The notes under the pieces are model-generated. The model searched no databases, was not told the origin of the DNA, and saw only the letters and a program-made list of their open reading frames with translations. DNA of 40,185 nucleotides, from contig NW_013657679.1 in assembly GCF_000142905.1 (NCBI RefSeq), positions 397,923-438,107 of the forward strand. The letters run 5' to 3'. The first letter of the stretch is position 1. Every line of letters begins with the position of its first letter. A program made the translations under genes and the position numbers. The stretch comes from Thecamonas trahens ATCC 50062. Lineage: Eukaryota; Apusozoa; Apusomonadida; Apusomonadidae. Positions 1-9,223 of the stretch are shown piece after piece.

Positions 1-1
1 G

Positions 2-673
2 GCTGAGGCTGCTCGAATCATGGCTGCTGCTGAGGCTGCTCGAATCAAGGCCGAAGAAGAGGAGGCTGCCCGGGTGAAGGCCGAAGAGGAGGAGGCTGCC
101 CGGGTCAAGGCCGAAGAAGAGGAGGCTGCCCGGGTGAAGGCGGAGGAAGAGGCTGCTGCTGAGGCTGCTCGAATCAAGGCCGAAGAAGAGGAGGCTGCCC
201 GGGTCAAGGCCAAGGAAGAGGCTGCTGCTGAGGCTGCTCGAATCAAGGCCGAAGAAGAGGAGGCTGCCCGGGTGAAGGCCGAAGAAGAGGAGGCTGCCCG
301 GGTCAAGGCCGAAGAAGAGGCTGCTGCCGAGGCTGCTCGAATCAAGGCCGAAGAAGAGGAGGCTGCCCGGGTGAAGGCCGAAGAGGAGGAGGCTGCCCGG
401 GTGAAGGCTGAGGAAGAGGCTGCTGCTGAGGCTGCTCGAATCAAGGCTGAGGAAGAGGAGGCTGCTCGAATCAAGGCTGAGGAAGAGGCTGCTGCCGAGG
501 CTGCTCGAATCAAGGCCGAAGAGGAGGAGGCTGCCCGGGTGAAGGCCGAAGAAGAGGAGGCTGCCCGGGTGAAGGCTGAGGAAGAGAAGGCTGCCGAGGC
601 TGCTCGAATCAAGGCTAAGGAAGAGGAGGCTGCCCGGGTCAAGGCTGAGGAAGAGAAGGCTGCTGAGGCCTCT
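2..673 (+). repeat. In-frame coding minisatellite (EAARIKAEEE-type repeat)
   Basis: Tandem array of 30-bp units coding EAARVKAEEE, alternating with longer versions that insert two or three Ala codons (AAAEAARIKAEEE). Copies are near-identical at the nucleotide level, differing by synonymous GCC/GCT and GAA/GAG changes, which indicates recent unequal exchange. It begins before the window. The product should be a long charged single helix or coiled coil. Copy number may be wrong in the assembly. Confidence 0.9.
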
Positions 674-3600
674 CAAATCCACGCTGAAGAGGACACTGCT
701 TGGACCGAGACTAAGAGCGAGACCACTCCTCTCAGCGCTGCTGATGAAGCCGCCGAGGCCAAGCACTCCACCCAGTCCACTTCCTCGTCCCAAACTCGCG
801 CCAACTCCTTGATTCGCTCGCGCTCCACCCGGGTCGCTTCCATCGACAACACACGCGCAGCCGCTGAGGTTGCTGTCGCCCTGGTGGCGGGTGCTCCGAC
901 CGTCCCAAGCCGCAACCGATCGACAAAGTCGTCGGCTGCAAGCGCAGGCTCACCCGACGATGCCGCACTCGCCTCTGCCGCTGCCAAGGCCCGTGCTCGG
1001 CGCGCAGCTCGCACGGAGCGCGTCAACTCTACCTGGATCTCTTTTGATGCACCGAACACTACCGCCAATCCGGCCGACGATGCTCCGCCGGCTGAGCGTA
1101 GCGGCTGGCTCCACAAAAAGGGCGCAAAGCGCTGGCGCAGAAGCTACCGCAAGCGCTGGTTCCGCCTCCAAGAGAATCGCCTGTACTACTTCCACGAGCC
1201 GTCTGATCCGGACCACATCGCCTACATCTCCCTCGGCAATGTCCTGCACTTTCAGGCGTACTCAAACGCGGAGCCAAACAAGTTCAAGGGCTGCGGCTTT
1301 CAGATCGTAACCCGCGACAGAACCTACGAGCTCATGGCTGAGAGTCCGGCCGACAAGGAAGAGTGGGTCCGCTGCCTCATCACCGCCAAAACCTACTACT
1401 ACGACCTTCGCAGCCGCGTTGTTTCCGCTGTCCCAGAAGACTCGCTCCGCGCTGCGCTTGCCGATCTCGGTGACGAGTATTCGTCACACGACGATGACTG
1501 GGTCGACCTCGATGACTCAAGCTCGGGCTCGCTACCAGATGCCCAGCACTTTACCAACGGCTCCGACGACGGCGTGGCAGATGGTTCGGACGCAGACGCC
1601 GAGTCGGCCGCTGAAGCCCCGCCGCTTCCGCTCTCCGGCTACCTACTCAAGCGTGGCGAGCAAACCTCATCGGTCGCCTCTGCCCTTACCAACCGTTTTG
1701 CCCTTCGTTGGAAGAAGCGCTACTTTGCGCTCCGCAACAATCGCCTCTACTACTACAAGGACGCCGACGACGAGCAGCCGACCTCGTCTATCGGCCTGGC
1801 CGAGGTAAGCGAGTTTCGCATCTCCAAGACCACGACCTCCTCCAAGTACCGCGGCTGCGGCTTTGAGCTCGCAACTACCGCCAGAGTCTACGAACTCCTC
1901 GCCTCCTCGCCTGATGAGATGCGCATGTGGCTCGAGACCCTCGTCAAGACAAAAGCGTGGTACGCTGCCCAGCGTGAGTCTGCCGCCCCCGGCGAAGCCC
2001 CTTGGAGCGACGATGGCGAGGTGGAGAGTGGCGAGGCAGGCAGGGTCTCGTCCGACGACGACACTTCCCTCCCGCTCTCGTCTTCCGATGCCATCTCGCC
2101 ATCGGTAGCTGCTGCTGCTGCTGCCGCTGCTGCGGCTGCCGCAACTGCGACTGCCGTGTCGGTGCCGGCCCGTCCTGCGCGTCGCAAGTGGGTCCTCACC
2201 CCGGAAATCTCCGCAGCCGCGGACCAGCTCGTCGCCCTCGTCCCGCCAGGCTCTGCAGAAGCCTCGGAACTGCCGCCAGTCACCCCTGACGGTGCCCACT
2301 CGACGAGCTCGTCGGCGCTTCCACTCCCACCACCGCCGCCATCGCCGCTGGAGGCTGCCGAGCTTCACCTCTGTCGCCTCCGGCGCGCTGCGACTCTGTC
2401 TGCCGCCGCCGGTCACGGCCGGCTCCGTTCCGAGCGCGGCTCTGACGTGCTTGACGACAGCTTCTGGCTCCCGATCCTGGGCGCACTCACCAGCGGCGGC
2501 CTTGACGTCTCGTCTCCCTCTTGCCTCCGCCTCATCTCGCTCATCAACGCCCAGGCAATTGCTCTGCCAGCAGACGTCGACGCAAGCCTGCCTGGCGGCT
2601 GTGACGCGAGCCACGATCCCGACACCGCTGGCGGCCGATCGGCTGCCCCGAGCGTTGCTTCGCTCGCGCTTGGCGATTTTGCGCTGAGCTGGAACGTTGA
2701 CGACGAGAGCTGGAACCTGACCCCAGAGACTTGGGCTGAGCTCCCGCCCTACACCCTCTCGATTCATTCGCTCGAAACCGTGGTCGCCTCGGGCGAGTCG
2801 CAGCTTGTTGTCATTGCCCCGCAGCTCGTCGCCTTGTTTGATCCCGACCTCGCCGACTGGAGCCTTTTCTCGCTCCCGGCTTCCACCCATCTTGCACCTG
2901 GCGACGCTCTCGCTGCTGGGGTAAGCGTCGACTCGGCTCGCATCTTTGACACACTGTTCCCCTCTGAGTCGGACGCTGCTTGGCGGCGATGGCTGTCAGA
3001 CGACGCGAGTGGCGAGCAGCACCCTTTGCGGGCGAGCCCACTCGAGCCCGCCACTCCGCCGCGAGTGGCTGCGCTTGCCTCCACCGGCTCACCTGCCACC
3101 GCGCCTTTTACACCCAGCTCGCCGTCAGGGCTCGAGCCCAAGGACGAACTGCTCGCCAAGGTCTCGACGGCCGTCTCGGGACTCATTGCGCACTTTGCTG
3201 ACGCCGATGTCGTCGGCCAGCCCGACGCCGCGCTCGAGGCCGGCGACGATAGCATCAACCGCAAGATTGTCTCGCTGGTCCGCGGCGAGCTGTGCGCCGC
3301 GCTCGCATACGTCTTTGCGCACGAGTTCAAGTTCAAACGCAGGTTCCGCAAGTACCGGTTCTGGGACTTTATCACCGACGCGTGCTCAATAGCCTCGCTC
3401 ACCCGCATGGGTTACGCCGACAACGACGCCGCGCTCGCGCTCCACGACACTGTTGCCGCGCTTGCCGGCTCGGCTCAGGGCGACAACCCGTCCATGATGT
3501 TCCGCACTCTCATTGCGCTCGGTCTTAATGCTCGTTACCTCGACATTTGGATGGCTGTCCTCGCCGCAAATGGCGCCGTCATCGCCAAGCACTACAACGC

Positions 3601-3718
3601 GGGCTCCGCCTTTCTCGGTGACTCGGCCTATGTCCAGCCGCTGGTGGCCGTCGTCGAACCGCTTGCCTCGCTCCCGTTTACCCTTACCGCAGACTACGAG
3701 CTGCGCCGTCGCAGATAA
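2..3718 (+). CDS. PH-PH-RUN domain protein with long charged repeat, 5' truncated by window
   Basis: The reading frame is open from the first base, so the N-terminus lies outside the window; the first ATG (20) sits inside the repeat and is probably internal. Counting from that ATG: residues 1-215 are a Glu/Ala/Lys-rich helical repeat; 358-461 a PH domain (starts SGWLHKKG, ends with the conserved Trp of EEWVRCL); 537-652 a second PH domain (SGYLLKRG ... MWLETL); a poly-Ala run near 700; about 1042-1227 a helical domain resembling RUN (RFRKYRFWDFITDAC, then FRTLIALGLNARYLDIW and AKHYNAGSAFL). PH domains commonly bind phosphoinositides and RUN domains bind Rap/Rab/Arf-like GTPases or kinesins, so a membrane-trafficking adaptor is inferred. 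Both PH domains share a KxxxGCGF strand, suggesting internal duplication. It ends in TAA, 21 bp from the stop of the convergent next gene. PH calls are firm, RUN moderately so. Confidence 0.85.
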   Translation, partial: AEAARIMAAAEAARIKAEEEEAARVKAEEEEAARVKAEEEEAARVKAEEEAAAEAARIKAEEEEAARVKAKEEAAAEAARIKAEEEEAARVKAEEEEAARVKAEEEAAAEAARIKAEEEEAARVKAEEEEAARVKAEEEAAAEAARIKAEEEEAARIKAEEEAAAEAARIKAEEEEAARVKAEEEEAARVKAEEEKAAEAARIKAKEEEAARVKAEEEKAAEASQIHAEEDTAWTETKSETTPLSAADEAAEAKHSTQSTSSSQTRANSLIRSRSTRVASIDNTRAAAEVAVALVAGAPTVPSRNRSTKSSAASAGSPDDAALASAAAKARARRAARTERVNSTWISFDAPNTTANPADDAPPAERSGWLHKKGAKRWRRSYRKRWFRLQENRLYYFHEPSDPDHIAYISLGNVLHFQAYSNAEPNKFKGCGFQIVTRDRTYELMAESPADKEEWVRCLITAKTYYYDLRSRVVSAVPEDSLRAALADLGDEYSSHDDDWVDLDDSSSGSLPDAQHFTNGSDDGVADGSDADAESAAEAPPLPLSGYLLKRGEQTSSVASALTNRFALRWKKRYFALRNNRLYYYKDADDEQPTSSIGLAEVSEFRISKTTTSSKYRGCGFELATTARVYELLASSPDEMRMWLETLVKTKAWYAAQRESAAPGEAPWSDDGEVESGEAGRVSSDDDTSLPLSSSDAISPSVAAAAAAAAAAAATATAVSVPARPARRKWVLTPEISAAADQLVALVPPGSAEASELPPVTPDGAHSTSSSALPLPPPPPSPLEAAELHLCRLRRAATLSAAAGHGRLRSERGSDVLDDSFWLPILGALTSGGLDVSSPSCLRLISLINAQAIALPADVDASLPGGCDASHDPDTAGGRSAAPSVASLALGDFALSWNVDDESWNLTPETWAELPPYTLSIHSLETVVASGESQLVVIAPQLVALFDPDLADWSLFSLPASTHLAPGDALAAGVSVDSARIFDTLFPSESDAAWRRWLSDDASGEQHPLRASPLEPATPPRVAALASTGSPATAPFTPSSPSGLEPKDELLAKVSTAVSGLIAHFADADVVGQPDAALEAGDDSINRKIVSLVRGELCAALAYVFAHEFKFKRRFRKYRFWDFITDACSIASLTRMGYADNDAALALHDTVAALAGSAQGDNPSMMFRTLIALGLNARYLDIWMAVLAANGAVIAKHYNAGSAFLGDSAYVQPLVAVVEPLASLPFTLTADYELRRRR

Positions 3719-3739
3719 AATGCAGGGCACTTCTGCACC

Positions 3740-6136
3740 TCATCGGTACCCCGCATTGGTCGAGAGCTGGTAGTGGACGCGGGTGGAGAGGTCGTCAAGC
3801 GCAGCCTCGACCGACGACGGGCCGCCGCGGAGTGGGCCGCGCCGGTACGGCGAGCTCCGGCGCGGCGAACCGGCCAGCCCGACATCCGACGACGCGGTGA
3901 TGCGCGCGCGGAGCGACTCGAGCTCGGCAACAAGCGGTGCCTGCTCTGCAAGCTCGGCCTCGGCCGAGCGGAGTCGGCCCAACAGTTGCGTCTCGCGAGT
4001 GGTGGCATCGGCAAGGTCCCGCTGCAGCGCGGTGACCTGCTGCTCCAAGTCGTCGGTCCGGATGTCTGCGGCGTCCAGCTCGGCGGCCGTTCGGTGCTCG
4101 ACCTCTGTCGCCGCCGCCATCAGCTCCGACTGCTCGGCCTGCAGAGCGTCAAGTTGCTCACGGTAAGTATGCAAAACGTTGGCAGTCTCGTCTTCCTTGG
4201 CCTCGTACTCAGCATTGGCTGCCCGCGCTTCCTCAAGCTGGCCCTGCAACGACCGGACTGCAGCATCGAGCTCGTGTGTGAGCGAGACCAGCTCGACATG
4301 CTGCACCTGGGCGGCATCAGCGCGGCTGTTGGCGTCAGATTCACGCGATGCGGCCTCGCCCAGCTCCGACTTGAGGTGTTCGATCATACCAGTTGCGGAG
4401 CTCAGCTTTGAGTTGAGCGTCGAGATCTGGCCTTGGGCCTCGTATACCTGGCCTTGCATGACGCCTAAGCTGGCGGTGGCTTCATCGCGGGCCCGACGTG
4501 TCCGGCCCAGCTCAGCCTTGAGCTCGCCAATCTGCGAGGTGAGCGAAGCCACCTCGCGCTGCAGCGCATTGTTGCCCTCAGCCATCCGCGACTTGGCTGC
4601 CGCCAACTCGGATAGCTCGCTGTCCCGCTTGGCGAGCAGCTCCTGCGCAGCCCGAGACTCGTTGGACGCCGCCGCCAGCTGCGCTAGCAGTGACTCGACC
4701 TCGGCTGATCGCGCCGCCAGGTCAGACTGCAGCGCCGCGGTGTCGCGCTCGTGCTGCGCACCCCGTGCCCGCAAGTCAGCAATTTGGGTCTCTAGCCGGG
4801 CCTCGGTAGTCCGCGCGTTGCCCTTAGCCTCGTCGGCAGCTTCGCGTGCCGCCCGCAACTGGCTTCGCAACATGTCTGCCGACTGCCGCGCAGCAGACTC
4901 GCGAGAGGCGTATCCCAGCTGGGCTTCCTCCAGCGCGCGAACCCGCCCGAGAGCCTCGTCAAGCTTGTTGCGGGTGAGGCCGAGCTGCTCGCCGAGACTC
5001 ACTACCCGCATGCGCTCGCCCTGCAGCTCGGCCAGTGCCTCAGCCTTTTCGGACGCCAGGCTTTGGATCTGGGCCTGAGTCTCGGAACGAGATGCCGCGT
5101 GCTCGGCGAGCACCCTGTTGAGCTCAGCCTCGAGCGACGTCAGCGCCTGCCGAGTTGCTGCACTCTCGGTCTTGGCTTCAGACTGGGCTTGGGCCGACGC
5201 TTCTTGGGCATCCTTGGCCGCTTCGGCCAGCTCGGAGTTCTTGGCCTCGAGCTCTGCAATGCGTGCCTCGGACTCGTCGAGCAGCGCCTTGGCCGTCTCG
5301 TGGGCAGCCATGGCACCGGTGACGTGCGCTGACGCTGCGGCCTCGGCCTGCCGCAGCTCGTCGACCTGTGCACACGTCTCGGAGAGTGCAGCGCGGAGTT
5401 CGGCGATCTGAGCCTGTGCTTCGTCGTGTGCAGCGCGGAGTTGCGCGATCTGCGCGTCTGCGGCGAGTGCGTCCTGATCGCGTTGTGCGGCTTCTGCACG
5501 CATCCGGCCGTGGACCTCCTGCACGATACCGATGACTCGCTCGAGCTCGGCCTCTGTCTGCGCTAGCGTGGCGCCAAGACCCTCCTTCTCGGCGGTGACC
5601 ACCTGCAACTGGTCGGCGAGGGCCACCAGCTGCTGCAGCACCCGCTCGGCGTAATCCGACTTGGCCTCGAGCGCATCCTCTAGCTCGGCGATGGTCTGTT
5701 TCGCATGGGCATTGGCGGTACGTGCACGATGCTCGGTGGTTGCTACCCGCGCTTCCAGTGCCTGGGCCTGGGCTCGAGCCGCCGCCGCCGCTGCCTGTGC
5801 CGTGGCCAGCTCTTCGGTGTGCAGAGCAGCTGCGGCGCCGAGGCGAGCGGTTCGTGCGCTCTCCAAGGTCTCCGCCGGACGGCGAGTGCCGAACGCATGC
5901 AGCCGCTCCTGGGCACGAGCAGTTTCGTCGGCCAGTGCCTGCAGCTTGCCGTCCAGCCGGGTCGAGAGCAGCGCAGCCTCGGTGGTCACGCCCCAGGCCG
6001 CCGACGGGCGCGGGCTGTAGGCGCTCGGCTTTACCGCCGGCTCCAGCTGCGGCTGCGGGCCAGTGTCCAGGTCTGTTGCCCGTAGCGGCGTCGACGGACT
6101 GTCAATGTTCGACGACGCCGTGGAGAGAGTCGACAT
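3740..6136 (-). CDS. Large coiled-coil protein
   Basis: 798 residues from the ATG at 6136 (MSTLSTASSN). The frame stays open upstream to an ATG at 6472, but those 112 codons are His/Pro/Ser-rich, lie in the leader between genes and look non-coding, so the internal ATG is preferred. After about 60 low-complexity residues nearly everything is heptad-rich Ala/Glu/Gln/Leu coiled coil with many LRAxLxE-like heptads. A short Ser/Arg/Gly tail (near SPRRSSPYRRGPLRGG) follows. No catalytic or named domain is visible; the composition resembles golgin, centrosomal or myosin-tail-like scaffolds, but this is not specific. The stop faces the stop of the PH-PH-RUN gene across 21 bp. Confidence 0.75.
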   Translation of the reverse strand: MSTLSTASSNIDSPSTPLRATDLDTGPQPQLEPAVKPSAYSPRPSAAWGVTTEAALLSTRLDGKLQALADETARAQERLHAFGTRRPAETLESARTARLGAAAALHTEELATAQAAAAAARAQAQALEARVATTEHRARTANAHAKQTIAELEDALEAKSDYAERVLQQLVALADQLQVVTAEKEGLGATLAQTEAELERVIGIVQEVHGRMRAEAAQRDQDALAADAQIAQLRAAHDEAQAQIAELRAALSETCAQVDELRQAEAAASAHVTGAMAAHETAKALLDESEARIAELEAKNSELAEAAKDAQEASAQAQSEAKTESAATRQALTSLEAELNRVLAEHAASRSETQAQIQSLASEKAEALAELQGERMRVVSLGEQLGLTRNKLDEALGRVRALEEAQLGYASRESAARQSADMLRSQLRAAREAADEAKGNARTTEARLETQIADLRARGAQHERDTAALQSDLAARSAEVESLLAQLAAASNESRAAQELLAKRDSELSELAAAKSRMAEGNNALQREVASLTSQIGELKAELGRTRRARDEATASLGVMQGQVYEAQGQISTLNSKLSSATGMIEHLKSELGEAASRESDANSRADAAQVQHVELVSLTHELDAAVRSLQGQLEEARAANAEYEAKEDETANVLHTYREQLDALQAEQSELMAAATEVEHRTAAELDAADIRTDDLEQQVTALQRDLADATTRETQLLGRLRSAEAELAEQAPLVAELESLRARITASSDVGLAGSPRRSSPYRRGPLRGGPSSVEAALDDLSTRVHYQLSTNAGYR

Positions 6137-6468
6137 GGGTGGTGGTGAGGTGGCGTGCAGTGGCCATGGCTGCGTCGCGCAGTCTCGCAGTCCTCTGTCG
6201 GTTGGGTGGCTGGAGTCGTCGAGCGCTGTTCGGCCGGCGACGGACGGCTGGCAATTGCTCGCGATCGATGAGCGAGGGTGATGGTGGTGATAGCAAATGT
6301 GAAGACGGTGTATGCTGGAGTGGGTGCTGATGGCGAGTGGCCAACGCGTAGCGGCGGGCCGGGCTGCGAGGTTTGGGCCGGCGCGGGCCGGAAGCAGTGT
6401 TGTGATCGCAGGGGAGGGGGGGGGGGAGGAAGGGTGAGCAATCGATTCAGCCATGAGCTCCGTGCCGT

Positions 6469-7605
6469 TCACTTTCTGCGGTTGCGCCTGTTGCGCTTCT
6501 TGTTGTTCTTGTTGTTCTTGGAGTTCTTGGAGTTCTTGGAGTTCTTGGAGTTCTTGGAGTTCTTGTTCTTGTTGCTCTTGGGTGCAGATGATGAGGCCGA
6601 GGATTGCGCCGAAGGTTGCGGAGTAGCGGCCGTGGTGGCATTGGCAGGCACAGTGCAGGCCGATGCGGTGTTGGCAAACGCAGTCATGTCGCCTTGTGCG
6701 GACTGAAAGTCGCTGGACATCGAGTCAAGGGCTTCTGCGAGGTTCTGTGCAAGACTCAGGACGCTTGATGCGTCCTTCATGAGATCCTGCGGGCGAGCGG
6801 CATCAAAGGCGATGGGATCGTCGACAATGGCTTGCAGGGCATCGACTTCAGACATGATGCGGGCTGCAGCGTCTGCAGCGTCGGCCTGCTTGGTTGTCAT
6901 GTCATCACGCATGTCTGAAAGCGCCGCAACGAGCGCGGCCTCGGTGAAAGCGCCGCAACGAGCGCGGCCTCGGTCTTGGCATCCGCGAGTTGGGAGCGGG
7001 TGGCGGAAGTGGCGGCAGCGGGGGTAGGGGTGATGGTGGAGGCGGCAGCGGGGGTAGGGGTGATGGTTGAGGCGGCAGCGGGGGCCGGGTCCGGGATGAT
7101 GGTTGAGGCGGCAGCGGGGGCCGGGTCCGGGGTGATGGCGGCAGCAGCGACCGGGGCCGGGGCCGGGTCCGGGGTGATGGCGGCAGCAGCGACCGATGCC
7201 GGGGTGGAGTCCACGATCTCCAGTACATACGACAGCGATGGATCGAGACCGGCATCCACAGCACACCCAACGTCTTCCCACATCAGCTCAAACTCGGTAT
7301 CCATCGGGAGGGAAAAGCGGCGGAGCACTGCTCGGGTGATGGTCTCGGGCGACGACGCCGGCGAGAAGCCGATCTTGCGTGTGGTCTGGGGGGGAGGAGG
7401 GGGAAGACAGAGAGCGCGAGAGAGATGAGTTTGAGGGGATGAAGAGGGACGGGGGGAGGAGGCGAGGAGCGCAGGAGGGAGGAGGTGGGCGAGGAGGCAA
7501 GGGGGGAGGAGAGGGACAGGCAGGCTTACCTTCCCCCCTCTCCCCCCCCCCCCCCCTCCTTCTTCAGCAACTTACCCCAGCATACGTGACATGCAGCACA
7601 ATCAT
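6469..7605 (-). CDS. PB1-domain protein, two exons, frame broken by a 29-bp duplication
   Basis: Exon 1 is 7576-7605 (ATG, coding MIVLHVTYAG) and ends at a GTAAGT donor; the intron is 7386-7575, with a G-run after the donor and a C-run before the CAG acceptor; exon 2 is 6469-7385. The junction gives HVTYAGTTRKIGFSP, then a conserved segment ending FELMWEDVG, typical of a PB1 domain (residues 1-70): basic strand, helix, then the acidic ExxD region. PB1 domains mediate head-to-tail protein pairing. A Pro/Ala/Thr repeat, a helical segment (near MSEVDALQAIVDD) and a Lys/Asn/Ser tail follow. Between repeat and helix the frame is lost at a 29-bp tandem duplication; removing one copy gives one continuous frame of 305 codons plus stop. 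It lies 86 bp downstream of RagA on the same strand. Confidence 0.7.
6521..6565 (-). repeat. Five 9-bp coding repeats (KNS tripeptide)
   Basis: Five perfect copies of gagttcttg on the plus strand code the Lys-Asn-Ser repeats of the basic tail of the PB1-domain protein. Variable copy number is likely. Confidence 0.9.
6917..6974 (-). repeat. 29-bp perfect tandem duplication causing a frameshift
   Basis: Bases 6917-6945 and 6946-6974 are identical. Each copy codes TEAALVAALS, but in different frames, because 29 is not a multiple of three. Upstream coding enters in one frame and leaves in another. No GT-AG pair around the duplication restores the frame. Confidence 0.9.
7010..7197 (-). repeat. 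Coding minisatellite (Pro/Ala/Thr repeat)
   Basis: Imperfect tandem units of about 30-36 bp containing ggcggcagcggggg and gtgatgg. They code AAASTITP / AAAITPDPAP repeats, a flexible linker between the PB1 domain and the helical part. Confidence 0.8.
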
Positions 7606-7691
7606 GGCCACTGGGCCCGAGACAAATGGTGCCTGTGACGGCACCTGCCACTACTGCAGCCTGCGCAGCTGGACGTGGGCTGGGACTGGGT

Positions 7692-8907
7692 TTACTTGCG
7701 GATGGAGACATAGGCCTCAAAGTGCGACTTTGCCACCTGAATGTTGATGTCCATGGCGGTGGGCGAGACTGTGGGGTCGGACATGATGACCATGATGCAG
7801 GTGTTCGAGGTGAACTTGTCGAGGAAGGCTGCAAATTTGGAGTTGCGGATCTCGATCGAGTCAAACTGCGTCATCGACTTGGAGCAGCAGAGCTTGTACG
7901 ACTTGAGTGAGTTCGAGATCTTCTCGAACCGGTGCTCATCGTGGTGAGTCTTGCGGGTGGCGTGCGAGATGACCAGGAATGTCGCACGCTCAAAGAGCAC
8001 CACCTCGTCGGCCTCGCACATCTCGCAGAAGTTCTCTAGGTGCGCCTCGAGGACTGAGATGTTCGGAATGAGCGAGTACACAATCGCTGACCACGCCCGG
8101 TACAGCGTCTCGTCCCAGATCGACGTCGGGTGGCAAGCGATCGAGAGGCCCTCCGAGAGCACCTGCAGCTCCTCGGACCGCTCGGCAAACACCGCGTCGC
8201 GTTGGTCGACAGGAATGAGATCCATCTTGTGCACCAGGCAGAAGACCTTGGCGTCCGGCGAGAACTCGCGAATGGCCTCCAGGCACGACGTGTATTCGGC
8301 AATGTCGTCCGACTTGGTGTCCGACTGCACATCAAACACGTAGATGAGCACCTCCACGTTCTTGAAAATGTGCTCCCGCTGCGACGTAAAGTAGTTCTCC
8401 ATGAACGACGCCTGTCCTCCGCAGTCCCAAAGGTTGAGCACCAGGTTGCCCAGGAACCGGACATGCGAGTGCTCCACATCGACTGCTCCGTCGCCGCCAC
8501 CACCACCGCCACCGCCACCAGCCCGTCACGTCACCACCAACCCGGTCAACACAGCTTCCTCATAAGTGCCTGCCAGCCCCCCCCCCCCCCCCCTCCTGCG
8601 CCCCCCTCACTCCCCAAACTCACTTCCATCACCTCCTCTGCTGCCCTCTTCGCCCCTCTCTCTGCCCTTGCCCATGCCCATCCCTCGCCGTCAGACCGGC
8701 AAGTCACACGTTCGATTATGGCCAACATCGCCAGACTCGGTCCCGTGTCCCTGTCCCTCCCCTCTGCCTGCTACACCAGCTCACAGGCAACGTACTGGTA
8801 GCACCAAGACGCATGGTGTCGCGGGCAATGTAGTTGGCAAAGATAATGGACCGCATGGACGTCTTTCCGGCCGACGACTTGCCCATAAGCAGCACCTTGG
8901 ACTTCAT
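7692..8907 (-). CDS. RRAGA: Rag GTPase, RagA/RagB type
   Basis: Two exons: 8796-8907 and 7692-8482, with a 313-bp intron (GTACGT ... CAG). Splicing inside an Ile codon restores [18 protein letters not shown], virtually the animal RagA sequence. Product: 300 residues, against about 313 in human RagA. G1 is GKSSAGKTS (residues 9-17), G3 WDCGGQ, and G4 the Rag-specific HKMD; the C-terminal roadblock-fold half is present ([29 protein letters not shown]). RagA/B pairs with RagC/D on the lysosome surface and recruits TORC1 in response to amino acids; this is family knowledge. The ATG at 8907 gives [12 protein letters not shown]; human RagA has about five more residues there. A C-run on the plus strand (8578-8594) lies in the intron. 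Confidence 0.95.
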
Positions 8908-8950
8908 CTTGGCCGAGAAGTCGAGACGAGGGTGGCGAAATGGCGTCCGG

Positions 8951-9013
8951 GGGGCCAGCGGCCTGCGACCAGCGGCCAGCGACCGGCGGCCAGCGGCCTG
9001 CGGTCGGTGGCGG
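8951..9013. repeat. Short GC-rich minisatellite in a divergent intergenic region
   Basis: Imperfect copies of ggccagcggcctgcg / gaccagcggccagcg lie between the RagA start and the TIG-protein gene. The rest of this spacer (8908-9223) contains no coding exon I can support, although a GTACGT donor-like site occurs at 9195. Confidence 0.6.
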
Positions 9014-9223
9014 GCCTAAACACGCGCTGTCAAACCAAACATCGTGGTGGTCCCGCAGATCAGCACAACCACCATCAAGGCCACTCCCTCCAGAGCAATA
9101 ACAAAACCACCTCAACGGGTCCCCCCTCCTCATCCCCCTATATCTCCCTATCTGTTTCCGTCATCCCACCGTTCACCTTCGGACTCTCCTCCTGGTACGT
9201 CTGGCTCTGGCGAGTGTGGTTTG

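Noticed and set aside
1667-2890. 407-codon minus-strand frame inside the PH-PH-RUN gene
   Set aside because: Arg/Gly-rich shadow; the plus strand codes a clear PH domain over the same bases.
6137-6472. 112-residue N-terminal extension of the coiled-coil protein
   Set aside because: His/Pro/Ser-rich with no domain character; it lies where leaders are found, and its start overlaps the end of the PB1-domain gene.
6917-6974. Intron explaining the 29-bp duplication
   Set aside because: The only GT-AG pair across it removes 45 bases, which does not restore the frame.
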